Below, in pieces: positions 16,853 through 25,573 of a stretch of DNA of 40,833 nt. The notes beneath the pieces are model-generated. The model was not told the origin of the DNA. It did no database searches and saw only the letters and a list, made by a program, of their open reading frames with translations. Made by a program: the position numbers and the translations under genes. How positions within the stretch are numbered: position 1 is the first letter of the stretch; each line of letters begins with the position of its first letter. This DNA comes from Bacteroidales bacterium (GTDB lineage: Bacteria > Bacteroidota > Bacteroidia > Bacteroidales > F082): positions 1-40,833 of the forward strand of contig JAFYNK010000029.1 of the NCBI GenBank assembly GCA_017548125.1, given 5' to 3'.

Positions 16853-18310
16853 TTATTTTTCATTCAACGCTTTAGATAATTCTTCCACGTCATCAAAATG
16901 ATGGCGTACGCCTTTTATTTCCTGGTAGTTTTCATGGCCTTTGCCTGCCACCAAGATAATATCGCCTTTCTTTGCCAATGCAGCTGCTGTTCTGATAGCC
17001 TCTCTCCTGTCTGATATGCACAGCACCTTATTATAATACTCACCGCCGACACCTTCACGCATCTGTCTGATGATTTCTTCTGGCTCTTCAAAACGAGGAT
17101 TATCGCTGGTGATAATAAGTCTGTCGCTTCTCATCACTGCGGCGGCTGCCATCTCTGGTCTTTTCGCCGCGTCTCTGTTGCCGCCAGCGCCAGCCACTGT
17201 TATAAGTGTCTCATTATGAGTCCTTATCTCATTTATGGTATCAAGTACATTTTTCAATGCATCAGGAGTATGAGCATAATCAACAATTCCAACAACACCT
17301 GAGTCGGAATGCACCATCTGAAAACGGCCAGGAGCGCTTTGCAACTTGCTTATTTCCTTTAACAAATCATCATCGCTCATACCAAGCAAGGAGGCAGCTC
17401 CATAAATAGCTAGCAAATTACTTACATTAAACTTGCCAACCAAAAAAGTAGAAATGTTATTTCTATTGATTTTCAACTCCATACCATCGAAATAACTTTC
17501 CATAACCACACCTTTGAAATCAGCATCGGTTCTCAAAGAATAAGTCTTTTTCGTTGCCTTTGTATTTTGCAGCATAACCATTCCGTTTCTATCGTCGAGG
17601 TTTGTCAGAGCAAAGGCTGAGGATGTAAGATTATCAAAGAATTTCTTTTTCGCATCACGATATGCAGCCACTGTCTTGTGATAATCAAGATGATCGTGAG
17701 TCAGGTTTGTAAATATTCCTCCAACGAAATGAAGTCCTGCAATTCTGTCTTGATCTATAGCATGAGAACTGACTTCCATGAATGCGTATTCGCAGCCTGC
17801 CTCAACCATACGACTCAGCATCTCATTGATTTGCAACTGATCGCCAGTAGTATGAGTAGAAGGAACAACAATATTATTGATTCTGTTTTCTATCGTCGAA
17901 AGCAATCCGCAAGGATAGCCAGCATTGAAAAACAAACGATACAACAAAGTGGCTATTGTCGTTTTTCCGTTTGTGCCGGTAACGCCGACAAGACGAAGCT
18001 TCTCTGATGGTCTGTCATAAAATTCAGACGCTGCATATCCTAAAGCGACAGCACTATCCTCTACAACGTAATATGTCACATCATCGACAATAGCTTCTGG
18101 AAGTCGCTCGCATACAACAACTTTACTTCCCTGCTCAATAGCCTTGCCTATAAAGTCATGGCCATCGACCTGAGTTCCTCTCAATGCGAAAAACGCAATT
18201 CCGTCAGAACATTTGCGCGAATCAAAAGTAAGTCCTGCAACGATTTTACCATCATTGCCAACCACTTCAATAACATTACTTTGCCTTAATATATCGTTTA
18301 TCTTTTTCAT
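16853..18310 (-). CDS. murE: UDP-MurNAc-L-Ala-D-Glu--meso-diaminopimelate ligase
   Basis: Adds the third amino acid to the peptidoglycan stem. All three Mur ligase domains are present: the N-terminal UDP-binding region with FDSRKCSDGIAFFALRG, the ATP loop TGTNGKTT at residues 111-118, the central THDHLDYH and the C-terminal ligase domain. DNPR at 403-406 is the motif associated with meso-diaminopimelate rather than lysine, which agrees with dapD in this window. The start overlaps the ftsI stop by 4 bases. Its substrate is the MurD product, so the missing full-length MurD in the same operon is notable. Confidence 0.97.
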   Translation of the reverse strand: MKKINDILRQSNVIEVVGNDGKIVAGLTFDSRKCSDGIAFFALRGTQVDGHDFIGKAIEQGSKVVVCERLPEAIVDDVTYYVVEDSAVALGYAASEFYDRPSEKLRLVGVTGTNGKTTIATLLYRLFFNAGYPCGLLSTIENRINNIVVPSTHTTGDQLQINEMLSRMVEAGCEYAFMEVSSHAIDQDRIAGLHFVGGIFTNLTHDHLDYHKTVAAYRDAKKKFFDNLTSSAFALTNLDDRNGMVMLQNTKATKKTYSLRTDADFKGVVMESYFDGMELKINRNNISTFLVGKFNVSNLLAIYGAASLLGMSDDDLLKEISKLQSAPGRFQMVHSDSGVVGIVDYAHTPDALKNVLDTINEIRTHNETLITVAGAGGNRDAAKRPEMAAAAVMRSDRLIITSDNPRFEEPEEIIRQMREGVGGEYYNKVLCISDRREAIRTAAALAKKGDIILVAGKGHENYQEIKGVRHHFDDVEELSKALNEK

Positions 18311-20430
18311 TTTGCCTTTAATTCTAAATTGATGATACGACCTTTTTCTAATTGCGTTCCCGCTTTCACAGACTGCGTCTTAACTCTTCCGTAGCCAGTG
18401 AAAGTAACTTTCCAACCCATTGATTCCAAAAGAAATACTGCATCCGTAGCATTCATTCCTTTCACGTCTGGAACACAATTCTCATCCAAAACAACAGGAT
18501 TTACTGATATTTCTTCTTCCGCCACGTCAACTTTAACCCATATATCATTTTCCACGTTGTCATTGAAAGAAATATTTTCATTATTGCAATAATCAAGGAA
18601 ATCGTTGAAATAAACCATAGAAGGAGTGTTAAACGACTGACAGTCTGACTCATACACACCTTCTTCATCTACTATTCCCAAACTTGTCGCATATATTTTT
18701 TCCGCCACTTCCTTAAACACAGGACCAGAAACAGAGCTACCGTAATATTTTCCTCCACGAGGGTTGCTGATGATTACGATACATGAATATTTTGGCTCTT
18801 CAGCAGGGAAATAACCCACGAAACTCGCTGTATAATTCTTTCTATTATAACCAGACGAACCCTGTGATATTCTTGCTGTTCCTGTCTTTCCTGCTACCGA
18901 GAACGGCAATTTGCTAAGATTCTTTGCAGTTCCGTTAACCACAACGCCTCTCAACAATTCCTGCAATGTCTCTATTGTCTTTGCCGATGCTATCGATTCA
19001 TTTATAACTATAGTATCAAACACCTGTTTCACTTCATTGCCATGACGAATTTCCTTAACGAATTGAGGCTTAACCATCACGCCGTCATTGGCAATAGCGT
19101 TATAAAAAGTAAGTATATGTATCGGAGCTAGCGTTGACTCATAACCGAAAGACATCCAAGGCATACTCAGCTTCGACCATGTTTTATCAGAAGGATTTTT
19201 GATATATGGCTTGCCCTCACCTTTTATATCAAGGTTCAAAGGCTCATTTATCTTTGTTTTATAAATAAGCTCAATGAACTTAGCCTGATTGTTTTTAAAC
19301 TCGTCCTCAACGAGCGTAGCAAATGCTATGTTTGACGATTGCTCAAACGCATTACGTATCGTTGTGTATCCTTTTTCGTCTGTAACACGGTGAGAATCAT
19401 GGATAGTTCTGTTATAGAACACCTTATGATCTGTTGTGCCGAGATATATCTTATCATCAACGCTCATCCTTGGATTATTCTCAAGAAGTGTGAGCATTGT
19501 TATCGCCTTAAAAGTAGAACCAGGCTCCACATTATGACTCAAGGCGAAGTTATACATCTCTTCATATTTGGATGTTTTCTCATTATAACTCAACGATGCC
19601 ATCGCTTCAATATAACCCGACTTAACATCCATGAGTATCACGCAGCCCTGCAATGCATCATTCTCGATAAGACATCTTTTAAGCGCATTCTCAGCAACAT
19701 CTTGAATCTCAATATTTATTGACGTGTAAATATCATCGCCATTCACAGGATCAACATTTTCAGGAGACTGCATCGGCATCCAATAATTGTTATTTATCAA
19801 TCTCACAAGCTGTCTTCCATCCTTACCTTTAAGACTCTCATTATAAGCGCCTTCCAGACCGACCATGATATTTTCACTTTCTCTAACGTAACCTATCGTT
19901 CTCGCTGCGAGTTCACCGTACGGAAGCTCTCTAACATAGTTTCTCTCAGCAATAAAACCACCTTTGTTCTTGCCTTCCCTGAAAATAGGAAACTTGCTCA
20001 TCCTCTTATACTCACCCATCGAAACCTTAGTCGCTATTTTAACATAACGTTTATGTTCGGAACGAGCTTTCTTTAATGATGAAATATATTGAGACTTAGA
20101 CTTAATTTTCAACATACGGCTGAGGCTGTCAGAGAGATTAGCTATCTCACTGTCAAACAACTCCTGCTTCACAGATAGAGGGTCGAAATAAATATTATAT
20201 CTCGGCACCGATGTTGCCAAAATACTTCCGTTATTAGAAAACACATTACCCCTATGCGCCTTCTCGTCTCTTATCTTAAGCTCTCTTTTATTCGCTCTTT
20301 CAAGCAGCTCCTCTCCATCTCTAATCTGAATGACAAGAACCTTAACAACCACAGCGACAGCGAATAGCAGCATTATCGTATAAAGCAGATACACCCTCCA
20401 CAACACATCATTCTTAGGATCAATCATCAC
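18307..20430 (-). CDS. ftsI: Penicillin-binding protein / septal transpeptidase FtsI with PASTA domain
   Basis: Class B penicillin-binding protein that crosslinks septal peptidoglycan beside FtsW. One membrane anchor lies at residues 10-32. The pedestal domain follows (RGNVFSNNGSILATSVPRY near 60). The transpeptidase domain has the three active-site motifs: STFK with catalytic Ser305, SSN at 365-367 and KTG at 515-517. The C-terminal ~55 residues (VPDVKGMNATDAVFLLE... to the end) form one PASTA domain. The length of 707 fits the Bacteroidetes form. It overlaps the ftsL-like gene by 11 bases and murE by 4. Confidence 0.96.
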   Translation of the reverse strand: MMIDPKNDVLWRVYLLYTIMLLFAVAVVVKVLVIQIRDGEELLERANKRELKIRDEKAHRGNVFSNNGSILATSVPRYNIYFDPLSVKQELFDSEIANLSDSLSRMLKIKSKSQYISSLKKARSEHKRYVKIATKVSMGEYKRMSKFPIFREGKNKGGFIAERNYVRELPYGELAARTIGYVRESENIMVGLEGAYNESLKGKDGRQLVRLINNNYWMPMQSPENVDPVNGDDIYTSINIEIQDVAENALKRCLIENDALQGCVILMDVKSGYIEAMASLSYNEKTSKYEEMYNFALSHNVEPGSTFKAITMLTLLENNPRMSVDDKIYLGTTDHKVFYNRTIHDSHRVTDEKGYTTIRNAFEQSSNIAFATLVEDEFKNNQAKFIELIYKTKINEPLNLDIKGEGKPYIKNPSDKTWSKLSMPWMSFGYESTLAPIHILTFYNAIANDGVMVKPQFVKEIRHGNEVKQVFDTIVINESIASAKTIETLQELLRGVVVNGTAKNLSKLPFSVAGKTGTARISQGSSGYNRKNYTASFVGYFPAEEPKYSCIVIISNPRGGKYYGSSVSGPVFKEVAEKIYATSLGIVDEEGVYESDCQSFNTPSMVYFNDFLDYCNNENISFNDNVENDIWVKVDVAEEEISVNPVVLDENCVPDVKGMNATDAVFLLESMGWKVTFTGYGRVKTQSVKAGTQLEKGRIINLELKAK

Positions 20431-20854
20431 GACCTCCTTTCTTTTCCACCACTATCCTCTTCAATGGCTCTACCGATTCTTTTATACCTTTATCTTTCAG
20501 CATTCTAGCCATGTTAGATTGTTTAGTAACACTTGTTATTTCTGATTTAAGATAGACATATTCCACATGAAGGTTTTCCGTCTGCGCCTTAAGCCTCGAT
20601 ATTTCCCTATTCACATCCTCTGCCACATAAATATTAGTGATATAAAGCATAGAAAGAGCAACGACATAAATGACAAAAGGGAAGTTTTTGACAAAAACAT
20701 CTTTCGTCAAAATACTGCCACCCATAATATCAGAGATGGCTTTATTAGCCTTACCTCTTTGCTTTTTTCCCTTTTCTGGTTTTGGATCTTCTATTTCAAC
20801 GGTTTCCTCTTCTTGGGCATCAGGTTCTTCTATCATTTTTTCAAGCTTACTCAT
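20420..20854 (-). CDS. FtsL-like bitopic division protein
   Basis: A 144-residue protein between rsmH and ftsI, the usual place of ftsL. It has an acidic, lysine-rich cytoplasmic N-terminus (about 1-55), one membrane segment (FVIYVVALSMLYITNIYVA, about 60-78), and a periplasmic heptad-like coiled-coil stretch (EISRLKAQTENLHVEYVYLKSEIT, about 84-108). This topology fits FtsL, which pairs with FtsB/DivIC to activate FtsWI. Primary sequence is poorly conserved in this family, so the call rests on topology and gene order. It overlaps rsmH by 4 bases (ATGA) and ftsI by 11. Confidence 0.8.
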   Translation of the reverse strand: MSKLEKMIEEPDAQEEETVEIEDPKPEKGKKQRGKANKAISDIMGGSILTKDVFVKNFPFVIYVVALSMLYITNIYVAEDVNREISRLKAQTENLHVEYVYLKSEITSVTKQSNMARMLKDKGIKESVEPLKRIVVEKKGGRDD

Positions 20855-21753
20855 TTAGCTCTCCTTTCTGCCACACGAAGCTTAGCGCTTCTAGCTCTGC
20901 TATTCACCTGAATCTCCTCATCAGAAGGGACAATAGGTTTGCTTGTTATCAATTTATAAGGTGTAAGCTGATTGCCAAAAAAGTCCTTTTCGAGATTACC
21001 GTCAGCATTGCCAGTCTTCATGAAGTTCTTGACTAGTCTATCCTCAAGAGAATGATAAGAAAGCACGACAAGTCGTCCTCCCGGATTCAAGACATCAGCA
21101 CATTGTGTCAGGAACATTTCAAGGACCTTCATTTCTTCGTTCACCTCAATTCTAAGAGCCTGGAAAATCTGTGCGAGCACCTTATTTTCAGAGCCTTTAG
21201 GAAGGAAACGAGCAACGACTTCCTTCAGCTCGTCAGTCGTTTCGATAGGCTGCACCTCACGTGCCATAGAGATAGTCTCAGCTATAGCCCTTGCATTTCT
21301 CAGCTCGCCGTAGCGAGAAAGCACCGACGCAAGAGACGCCACGTCGTAAGTATTGACGACACTGGCAGCGTCAACGGCGCCATTCTGATTCATTCTCATA
21401 TCGAGGCGGCCGTTGTAACGAATCGAGAAGCCTTTTTCCGGAGTGTCGAACTGATAAGAAGAAACACCCAAGTCGGCGATTATTCCATCAACCTTGCCTC
21501 CGCAATAAAGCTGCACGAAGTTTTTCATATAACGGAAATTCTGCTGGATAAAAGTGAAGCGACTATCATCAATCACATTTTTCGCAGCATCTTCATCTTG
21601 ATCAAAAGCAAAGAGACGACCATTCTCATTGAGATACTTCATAATATGACGAGAGTGACCACCGCCGCCAAAAGTAACATCAACATAAGTTCCATCTGGT
21701 TTTATATTCAAAGCGTCAACGCTCTCATTTAACATTACAGGAATATGATACAT
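20851..21753 (-). CDS. rsmH: 16S rRNA (cytosine1402-N4)-methyltransferase RsmH
   Basis: SAM-dependent methyltransferase (MraW) acting on C1402 in the decoding centre of 16S rRNA. The N-terminus YHIPVMLNESVDAL and the SAM loop VDVTFGGGGHSRHI (28-41) are diagnostic, as are IIADLGVSSYQFDTPEKGFS and the C-terminal LVVLSYHSLEDRLVKNF. The length of 300 is normal. It is the second gene of the operon, 17 bases after mraZ, and overlaps the ftsL-like gene. Confidence 0.97.
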   Translation of the reverse strand: MYHIPVMLNESVDALNIKPDGTYVDVTFGGGGHSRHIMKYLNENGRLFAFDQDEDAAKNVIDDSRFTFIQQNFRYMKNFVQLYCGGKVDGIIADLGVSSYQFDTPEKGFSIRYNGRLDMRMNQNGAVDAASVVNTYDVASLASVLSRYGELRNARAIAETISMAREVQPIETTDELKEVVARFLPKGSENKVLAQIFQALRIEVNEEMKVLEMFLTQCADVLNPGGRLVVLSYHSLEDRLVKNFMKTGNADGNLEKDFFGNQLTPYKLITSKPIVPSDEEIQVNSRARSAKLRVAERRAK

Positions 21754-21770
21754 CTCTTTAAATATTTAAG

Positions 21771-22235
21771 TTAACCAATAAAATCGCAATCACCCAACTT
21801 TGCAGTAAGCATCTCTGCAAATTCTTTTTCTGAAATCTTAGAATCTTCAATTTCCTTCATGGTCTTATCCCAGATCTGCATTCTGTCGATCAAGGAAGTC
21901 ATGACGACCTCTTTCACGAGACACGTCTTTTCCATAAGGTCCTTTGGTATCTGAAGACGTCCGTTAGCGTCAACCTTAACCATACGAGCGCCAGCGTTAA
22001 AACGACGAATCAACATCACATTCTCAGCTTTAAAAGGATTCAACTTGCCAAGTTTCTCCTGCATCGCACGCCAATCGCTCATTCCAAAAAGCTCAAGACA
22101 GTCGCCAAAAAGACTTGGACGAAGAACAAATCCCTCTTCAAGCGCAACTCCAAGCTGTTCCTTAAAGCTGCTTGGAAGAAGAAGTCTTCCCTTACTGTCT
22201 AATTTACAATAATATTCGCCAATTGGATAATTCAT
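21771..22235 (-). CDS. mraZ: MraZ, transcriptional regulator of the dcw operon
   Basis: A SpoVT/AbrB-like DNA-binding protein that forms rings and regulates its own operon. Two MraZ repeats are visible: GEYYCKLDSKGRLLLPSSFKEQL near the start and ARMVKVDANGRLQIPKDLME near residue 80. Each carries the conserved D-x-(K/N)-GR-(L)-x-(L/I)-P core. The 154 residues are normal. It is the first gene of the dcw cluster. Regularly spaced AAAGTG boxes lie just upstream, consistent with autoregulation. Confidence 0.95.
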   Translation of the reverse strand: MNYPIGEYYCKLDSKGRLLLPSSFKEQLGVALEEGFVLRPSLFGDCLELFGMSDWRAMQEKLGKLNPFKAENVMLIRRFNAGARMVKVDANGRLQIPKDLMEKTCLVKEVVMTSLIDRMQIWDKTMKEIEDSKISEKEFAEMLTAKLGDCDFIG

Positions 22236-22258
22236 TTCTGATTCAATTTTTCAAGTTG

Positions 22259-22315
22259 TAAAATTAGTGCATTTTTTCCCACTTTCAACCACTTTTTGCT
22301 AAAAATTTTCACTTT
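22259..22315 (-). promoter_or_regulatory. mraZ promoter with MraZ-type operator boxes
   Basis: On the minus strand, AAAGTG boxes occur at 22315-22310, 22295-22290 and 22285-22280, exactly 20 and 10 bp apart, so they sit on one helix face. The two nearest the gene read AAAGTGG. A -7-like TAATTTTA follows at 22266-22259. MraZ is known in other bacteria to bind direct repeats of TGGGN or AAAGTGK type with ~10-bp spacing upstream of its own gene. The boxes overlap the expected -33 position, so repression by blocking polymerase is inferred. Confidence 0.65.
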
Positions 22316-22383
22316 TTTCAAAAAAAGTTATCAACAACATTCCAACACCCAATAAAAACAAGCAATAACAAAAAACCAAAGCT

Positions 22384-22411
22384 ATTGACCATTGACCATT
22401 GACAATTGAAC
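22384..22411. repeat. Four-unit 7-bp micro-array (ATTGACC)
   Basis: ATTGACC, ATTGACC, ATTGACA and ATTGAAC in succession, in the spacer between the divergent mraZ and glsA genes. It lies about 50 bp upstream of the glsA -7 element. It has the same size and unit number as other arrays in the window. Confidence 0.75.
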
Positions 22412-22461
22412 CTTTCACTCCATCACCTCAAAATATTTTTCCAACCATACCAATATTTCAT

Positions 22462-22469
22462 TATATTTG
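22462..22469 (+). promoter_or_regulatory. -7 promoter element for glsA (TATATTTG)
   Basis: A perfect TAnnTTTG match 37 bases before the ATG at 22507. It probably drives glsA-glsB-engB, which have gaps of 6 bases and 1 base. Confidence 0.7.
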
Positions 22470-22506
22470 CAGAGAAAACGAGTTTTTTTTCTAAAATTAT
22501 TTCAAA

Positions 22507-23367
22507 ATGAGTGATAAAGAAGCTTTACAGATAGATATTGAGAAAATTATTGGTGAGAAAGCTCCGAAATTCGCTAATAAAATTCCGCGTTTCGTTTTTA
22601 AATTTTTCAAGAAGATTCTCCATCAGGACGACATCAACGGACTGTTACTCAGAGCCAACGGAATGTCAGGCCTGCCTTTCGTAGCCGAGACGATGAAAGA
22701 GTTCAACACAGGAGTCAATGCTGTAGGTCTAGACCACGTCAAGAAAGAAGGACGTTTCATCGTTGCTGCCAACCACCCTATCGGCGGACTTGACGGCATA
22801 GCGCTCATCGACACAGTGGGCAAGATTCGTCCCGACGTAATAACACCCGTCAACGATTTTTTACTCTTCGTACCTAACTTACGTCCTCTTTTCATCCCTG
22901 TAAACAAATTAGGCAGCAATGCCGACAACATCAAGATTTTCAACGAGACATTCGCCGGCGATAGAACTATTTGCTACTACCCTTTCGGCTTATGTTCAAG
23001 AAAACAAAACGGAAAAATCATCGACTTGGAATGGAAGAAAACCTTCATCACCAAAGCGAGGACATATCAACGCGACATCATACCTGCTCATATCTCAGGA
23101 AGAAACAGCAATTTCTTTTACAACCTTTCCAACATACGTAAAAAATTAGGCATCAAAGCCAATATAGAAATGGCGTTCCTGGTAAATGAATTTTACAAGC
23201 AGAAAAACAAGACTTTAACAATAACATTCGGAAAGCCAATACCTTGGCAGACTTTCGACAACAGATACACAGACAGCGAATGGGCGATGAAGCTTAGAAA
23301 CTTCTCATACAATCTCCCAGGAGACTGCGAACAGACTTTCGACCCTGAAAAAAATTATACAATATAA
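22507..23367 (+). CDS. glsA: Lysophospholipid-type acyltransferase, probable glycine lipid O-acyltransferase GlsA
   Basis: A PlsC-family acyltransferase of 286 residues. The catalytic motif is NHPIGGLDGIA near residue 95 (the H-x4-D motif with a Pro insertion typical of ornithine/glycine lipid O-acyltransferases). Other acyltransferase blocks are FIPVNKLGSN (near 136) and YYPFGLCSRK (near 158). The gene directly downstream encodes a GNAT-type N-acyltransferase. In Bacteroides such a pair (glsA/glsB) makes acyloxyacyl-glycine lipids: GlsB attaches a hydroxy fatty acid to glycine and GlsA esterifies it. The role is inferred from this pairing; a general glycerol acyltransferase is the alternative. 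Confidence 0.75.
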   Translation: MSDKEALQIDIEKIIGEKAPKFANKIPRFVFKFFKKILHQDDINGLLLRANGMSGLPFVAETMKEFNTGVNAVGLDHVKKEGRFIVAANHPIGGLDGIALIDTVGKIRPDVITPVNDFLLFVPNLRPLFIPVNKLGSNADNIKIFNETFAGDRTICYYPFGLCSRKQNGKIIDLEWKKTFITKARTYQRDIIPAHISGRNSNFFYNLSNIRKKLGIKANIEMAFLVNEFYKQKNKTLTITFGKPIPWQTFDNRYTDSEWAMKLRNFSYNLPGDCEQTFDPEKNYTI

Positions 23368-23373
23368 AATATT

Positions 23374-24324
23374 ATGGAAAAAATTATCGAAGCCGTCCCA
23401 ACAGAAGACATCGTCAAAGAACTGACCCCCGAACGTTTTGTCAGAAAAACAAACTACGGCAACAACGACATATACGTCATCAACGCACATAACGCGCCTA
23501 ATACCATGCGCGAAATCGGACGTCTGCGCGAATGGGCATTCCGCGAATCGGGAGGCGGAACAGGAAAAAGCATCGACATCGACGAATTCGACACAAGAGA
23601 CGAAGCTTATTTCGAACAGCTGATAGTATGGGACCCAGTAGAGAAAGAAATTCTCGGAGGCTACCGTTTCATCTTATGCGACAAATTACCTATAAAAAAT
23701 AACGGCCAGGTAGATACCCCAACATCTGAACTGTTCTATTACTCAGACAACTTCATCAAGGATTATCTCCCTTACACAATAGAATTAGGCAGATCATTCG
23801 TACAGCCAAAATATCAATCGACAGGCAACGTAAGAAAGAGCATATTCACATTAGACAACCTTTGGGACGGACTCGGAGCTTTGCTGACATACTATCCTTC
23901 AGCAAAATATTTCTTCGGAAAAGTAACGATGTACTCTCAGTTCGACGAAGCGCTCCGCGACATGATTCTCTTCTTCATGAAGAAATTCTTCCCAGATAAC
24001 GACAAGCTCATCTTCCCTTACCCAGATAAAGCCATCAAAATCAAGGCAAGAAAAGCCATCATGAAATTGAGACTCGACGGAAACAACTACCAGAACAGCT
24101 ACCGCACCTTGAGTAAATACGTGAGAGAACATGGCTCAACGATTCCTCCTTTATTCAACGCCTACATGAGCCTTTCCGCAACAATGAAGATGTTCGGAAC
24201 AGCACTCAACGAACCTTTTGGCAATGTGGAAGAAACAGCTATCTTGATAACTATTGAAGATATTTATCCAGAAAAGATAGAACGACACCTCATTTACAAC
24301 AAAAACGAAAAACTCGAGATTTGA
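23374..24324 (+). CDS. glsB: GNAT-type N-acyltransferase, probable glycine lipid N-acyltransferase GlsB
   Basis: A 316-residue protein of the OlsB/hemolysin-like acyltransferase group. Recognisable parts are [20 protein letters not shown] near residue 45, [16 protein letters not shown] (about 70-85), [12 protein letters not shown], and [14 protein letters not shown] (about 137-150), a hallmark of N-acyltransferases that load hydroxyacyl groups from acyl carrier protein onto an amino acid. The gene follows the PlsC-like gene by 6 bases and ends 1 base before engB. The expected product is N-acyl-3-hydroxyacyl glycine. Another amino acid as acceptor cannot be excluded. Confidence 0.75.
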   Translation: MEKIIEAVPTEDIVKELTPERFVRKTNYGNNDIYVINAHNAPNTMREIGRLREWAFRESGGGTGKSIDIDEFDTRDEAYFEQLIVWDPVEKEILGGYRFILCDKLPIKNNGQVDTPTSELFYYSDNFIKDYLPYTIELGRSFVQPKYQSTGNVRKSIFTLDNLWDGLGALLTYYPSAKYFFGKVTMYSQFDEALRDMILFFMKKFFPDNDKLIFPYPDKAIKIKARKAIMKLRLDGNNYQNSYRTLSKYVREHGSTIPPLFNAYMSLSATMKMFGTALNEPFGNVEETAILITIEDIYPEKIERHLIYNKNEKLEI

Positions 24325-24325
24325 T

Positions 24326-24934
24326 ATGAACATAAAATCCGCAACTTTCCTTCAAAGCAACACCAAGATAGACAAACTTCCGGCAGCCAACAAACCGGAA
24401 TACGCTTTCATCGGACGATCCAACGTCGGCAAATCGTCATTAATCAATATGCTGACCAACAGGAAACAGCTTGCGAAGACATCATCAACGCCAGGAAAGA
24501 CAATCACCATAAACCATTTCCTCATCAATGAGAACTGGTATCTCGTTGACTTGCCAGGCTACGGATTTGCACAACGTTCTAAGAAAGACCGTGAATCATG
24601 GAAGAAAATGCTCGACGATTATATCACAAAAAGAAAAAACCTCGTCTGCATGTTCGTCTTGGTTGACAGCCGCATCGAACCACAAAAAATAGATCTGGAA
24701 TTCATCAACCATCTCGGTGAATTACAGATGCCTTTCTATATAATTTTCACGAAAGTTGATAAGATCAAAGAACTAGAACTACAACGCAACCTTCAAGCAT
24801 ACAAAGAAAAACTCTCAGAACAATGGGAGGAAATTCCAAACATTTTCATCACTTCATCAGAAAAAGAAGTAGGGAAAGACGACGTCTTGAACCTAATCGA
24901 CGGACTTAACGAACAACTGAAAGGAAGCTTTTGA
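24326..24934 (+). CDS. engB: Ribosome biogenesis GTPase EngB (YihA/YsxC)
   Basis: An essential GTPase in 50S subunit assembly. G motifs in order are GRSNVGKSS (G1, near residue 31), SSTPGKT (G2), DLPGYGFA (G3, near 75), FTKVDK (G4, near 143) and TSSEK (G5). The 202 residues match the family. The start lies one base after the glsB stop, so translation is likely coupled. A terminator follows within 60 bases. Confidence 0.96.
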   Translation: MNIKSATFLQSNTKIDKLPAANKPEYAFIGRSNVGKSSLINMLTNRKQLAKTSSTPGKTITINHFLINENWYLVDLPGYGFAQRSKKDRESWKKMLDDYITKRKNLVCMFVLVDSRIEPQKIDLEFINHLGELQMPFYIIFTKVDKIKELELQRNLQAYKEKLSEQWEEIPNIFITSSEKEVGKDDVLNLIDGLNEQLKGSF

Positions 24935-24945
24935 TTAGGGATTCA

Positions 24946-25039
24946 GGAGTTCAGGGTTAAGGATTTCAGGTTTTAGAAATACGTATATACAAAAAGAGAT
25001 TGACAAATTTTGCCAATCTCTTTTTTATCCCTGAACTCC
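24946..25039. repeat. Outer inverted repeat around the engB terminator
   Basis: GGAGTTCAGGG at 24946-24956 and its exact inverse complement CCCTGAACTCC at 25029-25039 flank the engB terminator hairpin. The left arm is part of a degenerate word repeat (ATTCAGG, GTTCAGG, TTTCAGG) that begins right after the engB stop. Confidence 0.75.
24991..25026. terminator. Bidirectional terminator after engB
   Basis: AAAAAGAGATTG pairs with CAATCTCTTTTT, giving a 12-bp stem with T runs on both strands. It serves engB on the plus strand and the converging TPR lipoprotein gene on the minus strand. Confidence 0.85.
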
Positions 25040-25044
25040 CAAAA

Positions 25045-25548
25045 TCACTCTTCCTCAAACTGTCTTACCAATTCCTCCAATGGAATGCCGGCATTTTTCA
25101 ATGAAGCCTTGACATCTTCAGCCATCGGATTGTCAGGATATTTTTCAAGGAAATAACGGTATGTCGCTTTAGCGTTTGGAACGTCATTGATACTTTCATA
25201 AACAAAACCTTTGACGAACAAAGCCATAGGAGCAAGATTATGTTCTGGATATTTCTCCACCAACATATCAGCTATTTCCATTGTCTTTTGATGATTGTCG
25301 GCATTTACATTGACAGAAATATCAAGAGCCTTAAAAATCATATCAGGCGATGTTTCCTCTTGTGGATTCTGTTTGGCGTATGCTATATATGCGTCAATCA
25401 ATTCCAAACCAACTTCCTTATTCACAGAGCCATCAGCTCCAATCATCTGAGGCTGAAGTCTCGCAATCTTTTCAGACGGAGTCTCGTTGCTGCAAGAAGC
25501 AAAAAATACTACTACTAATATTGATAATATTGTCAATAACCTTTTCAT
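25045..25548 (-). CDS. TPR-containing lipoprotein
   Basis: A 167-residue exported lipoprotein. The signal peptide ends in the lipobox FASC, with the lipidated Cys at about residue 19, directly followed by SNETPSEK. The mature part is helical and resembles tetratricopeptide repeats: KTMEIADMLVEKYPEHNLAPMALF and NAKATYRYFLEKYPDNPMAEDVKASL are similar TPR-like units, of the kind seen in BamD/YbgF-type proteins. It is shorter than BamD and probably has another scaffolding role in the envelope. It is the last gene of the minus-strand group with def and ruvX but is separated from def by a repeat-containing spacer. Confidence 0.8.
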   Translation of the reverse strand: MKRLLTILSILVVVFFASCSNETPSEKIARLQPQMIGADGSVNKEVGLELIDAYIAYAKQNPQEETSPDMIFKALDISVNVNADNHQKTMEIADMLVEKYPEHNLAPMALFVKGFVYESINDVPNAKATYRYFLEKYPDNPMAEDVKASLKNAGIPLEELVRQFEEE

Positions 25549-25573
25549 AACTTAATTTTAATTATTAAAAAAC

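Noticed and set aside
21052-21732. A 226-codon open frame on the plus strand
   Set aside because: It is antisense to rsmH, whose SAM-binding and C-terminal motifs are unmistakable. The translation has no recognisable motif and no promoter or start context.
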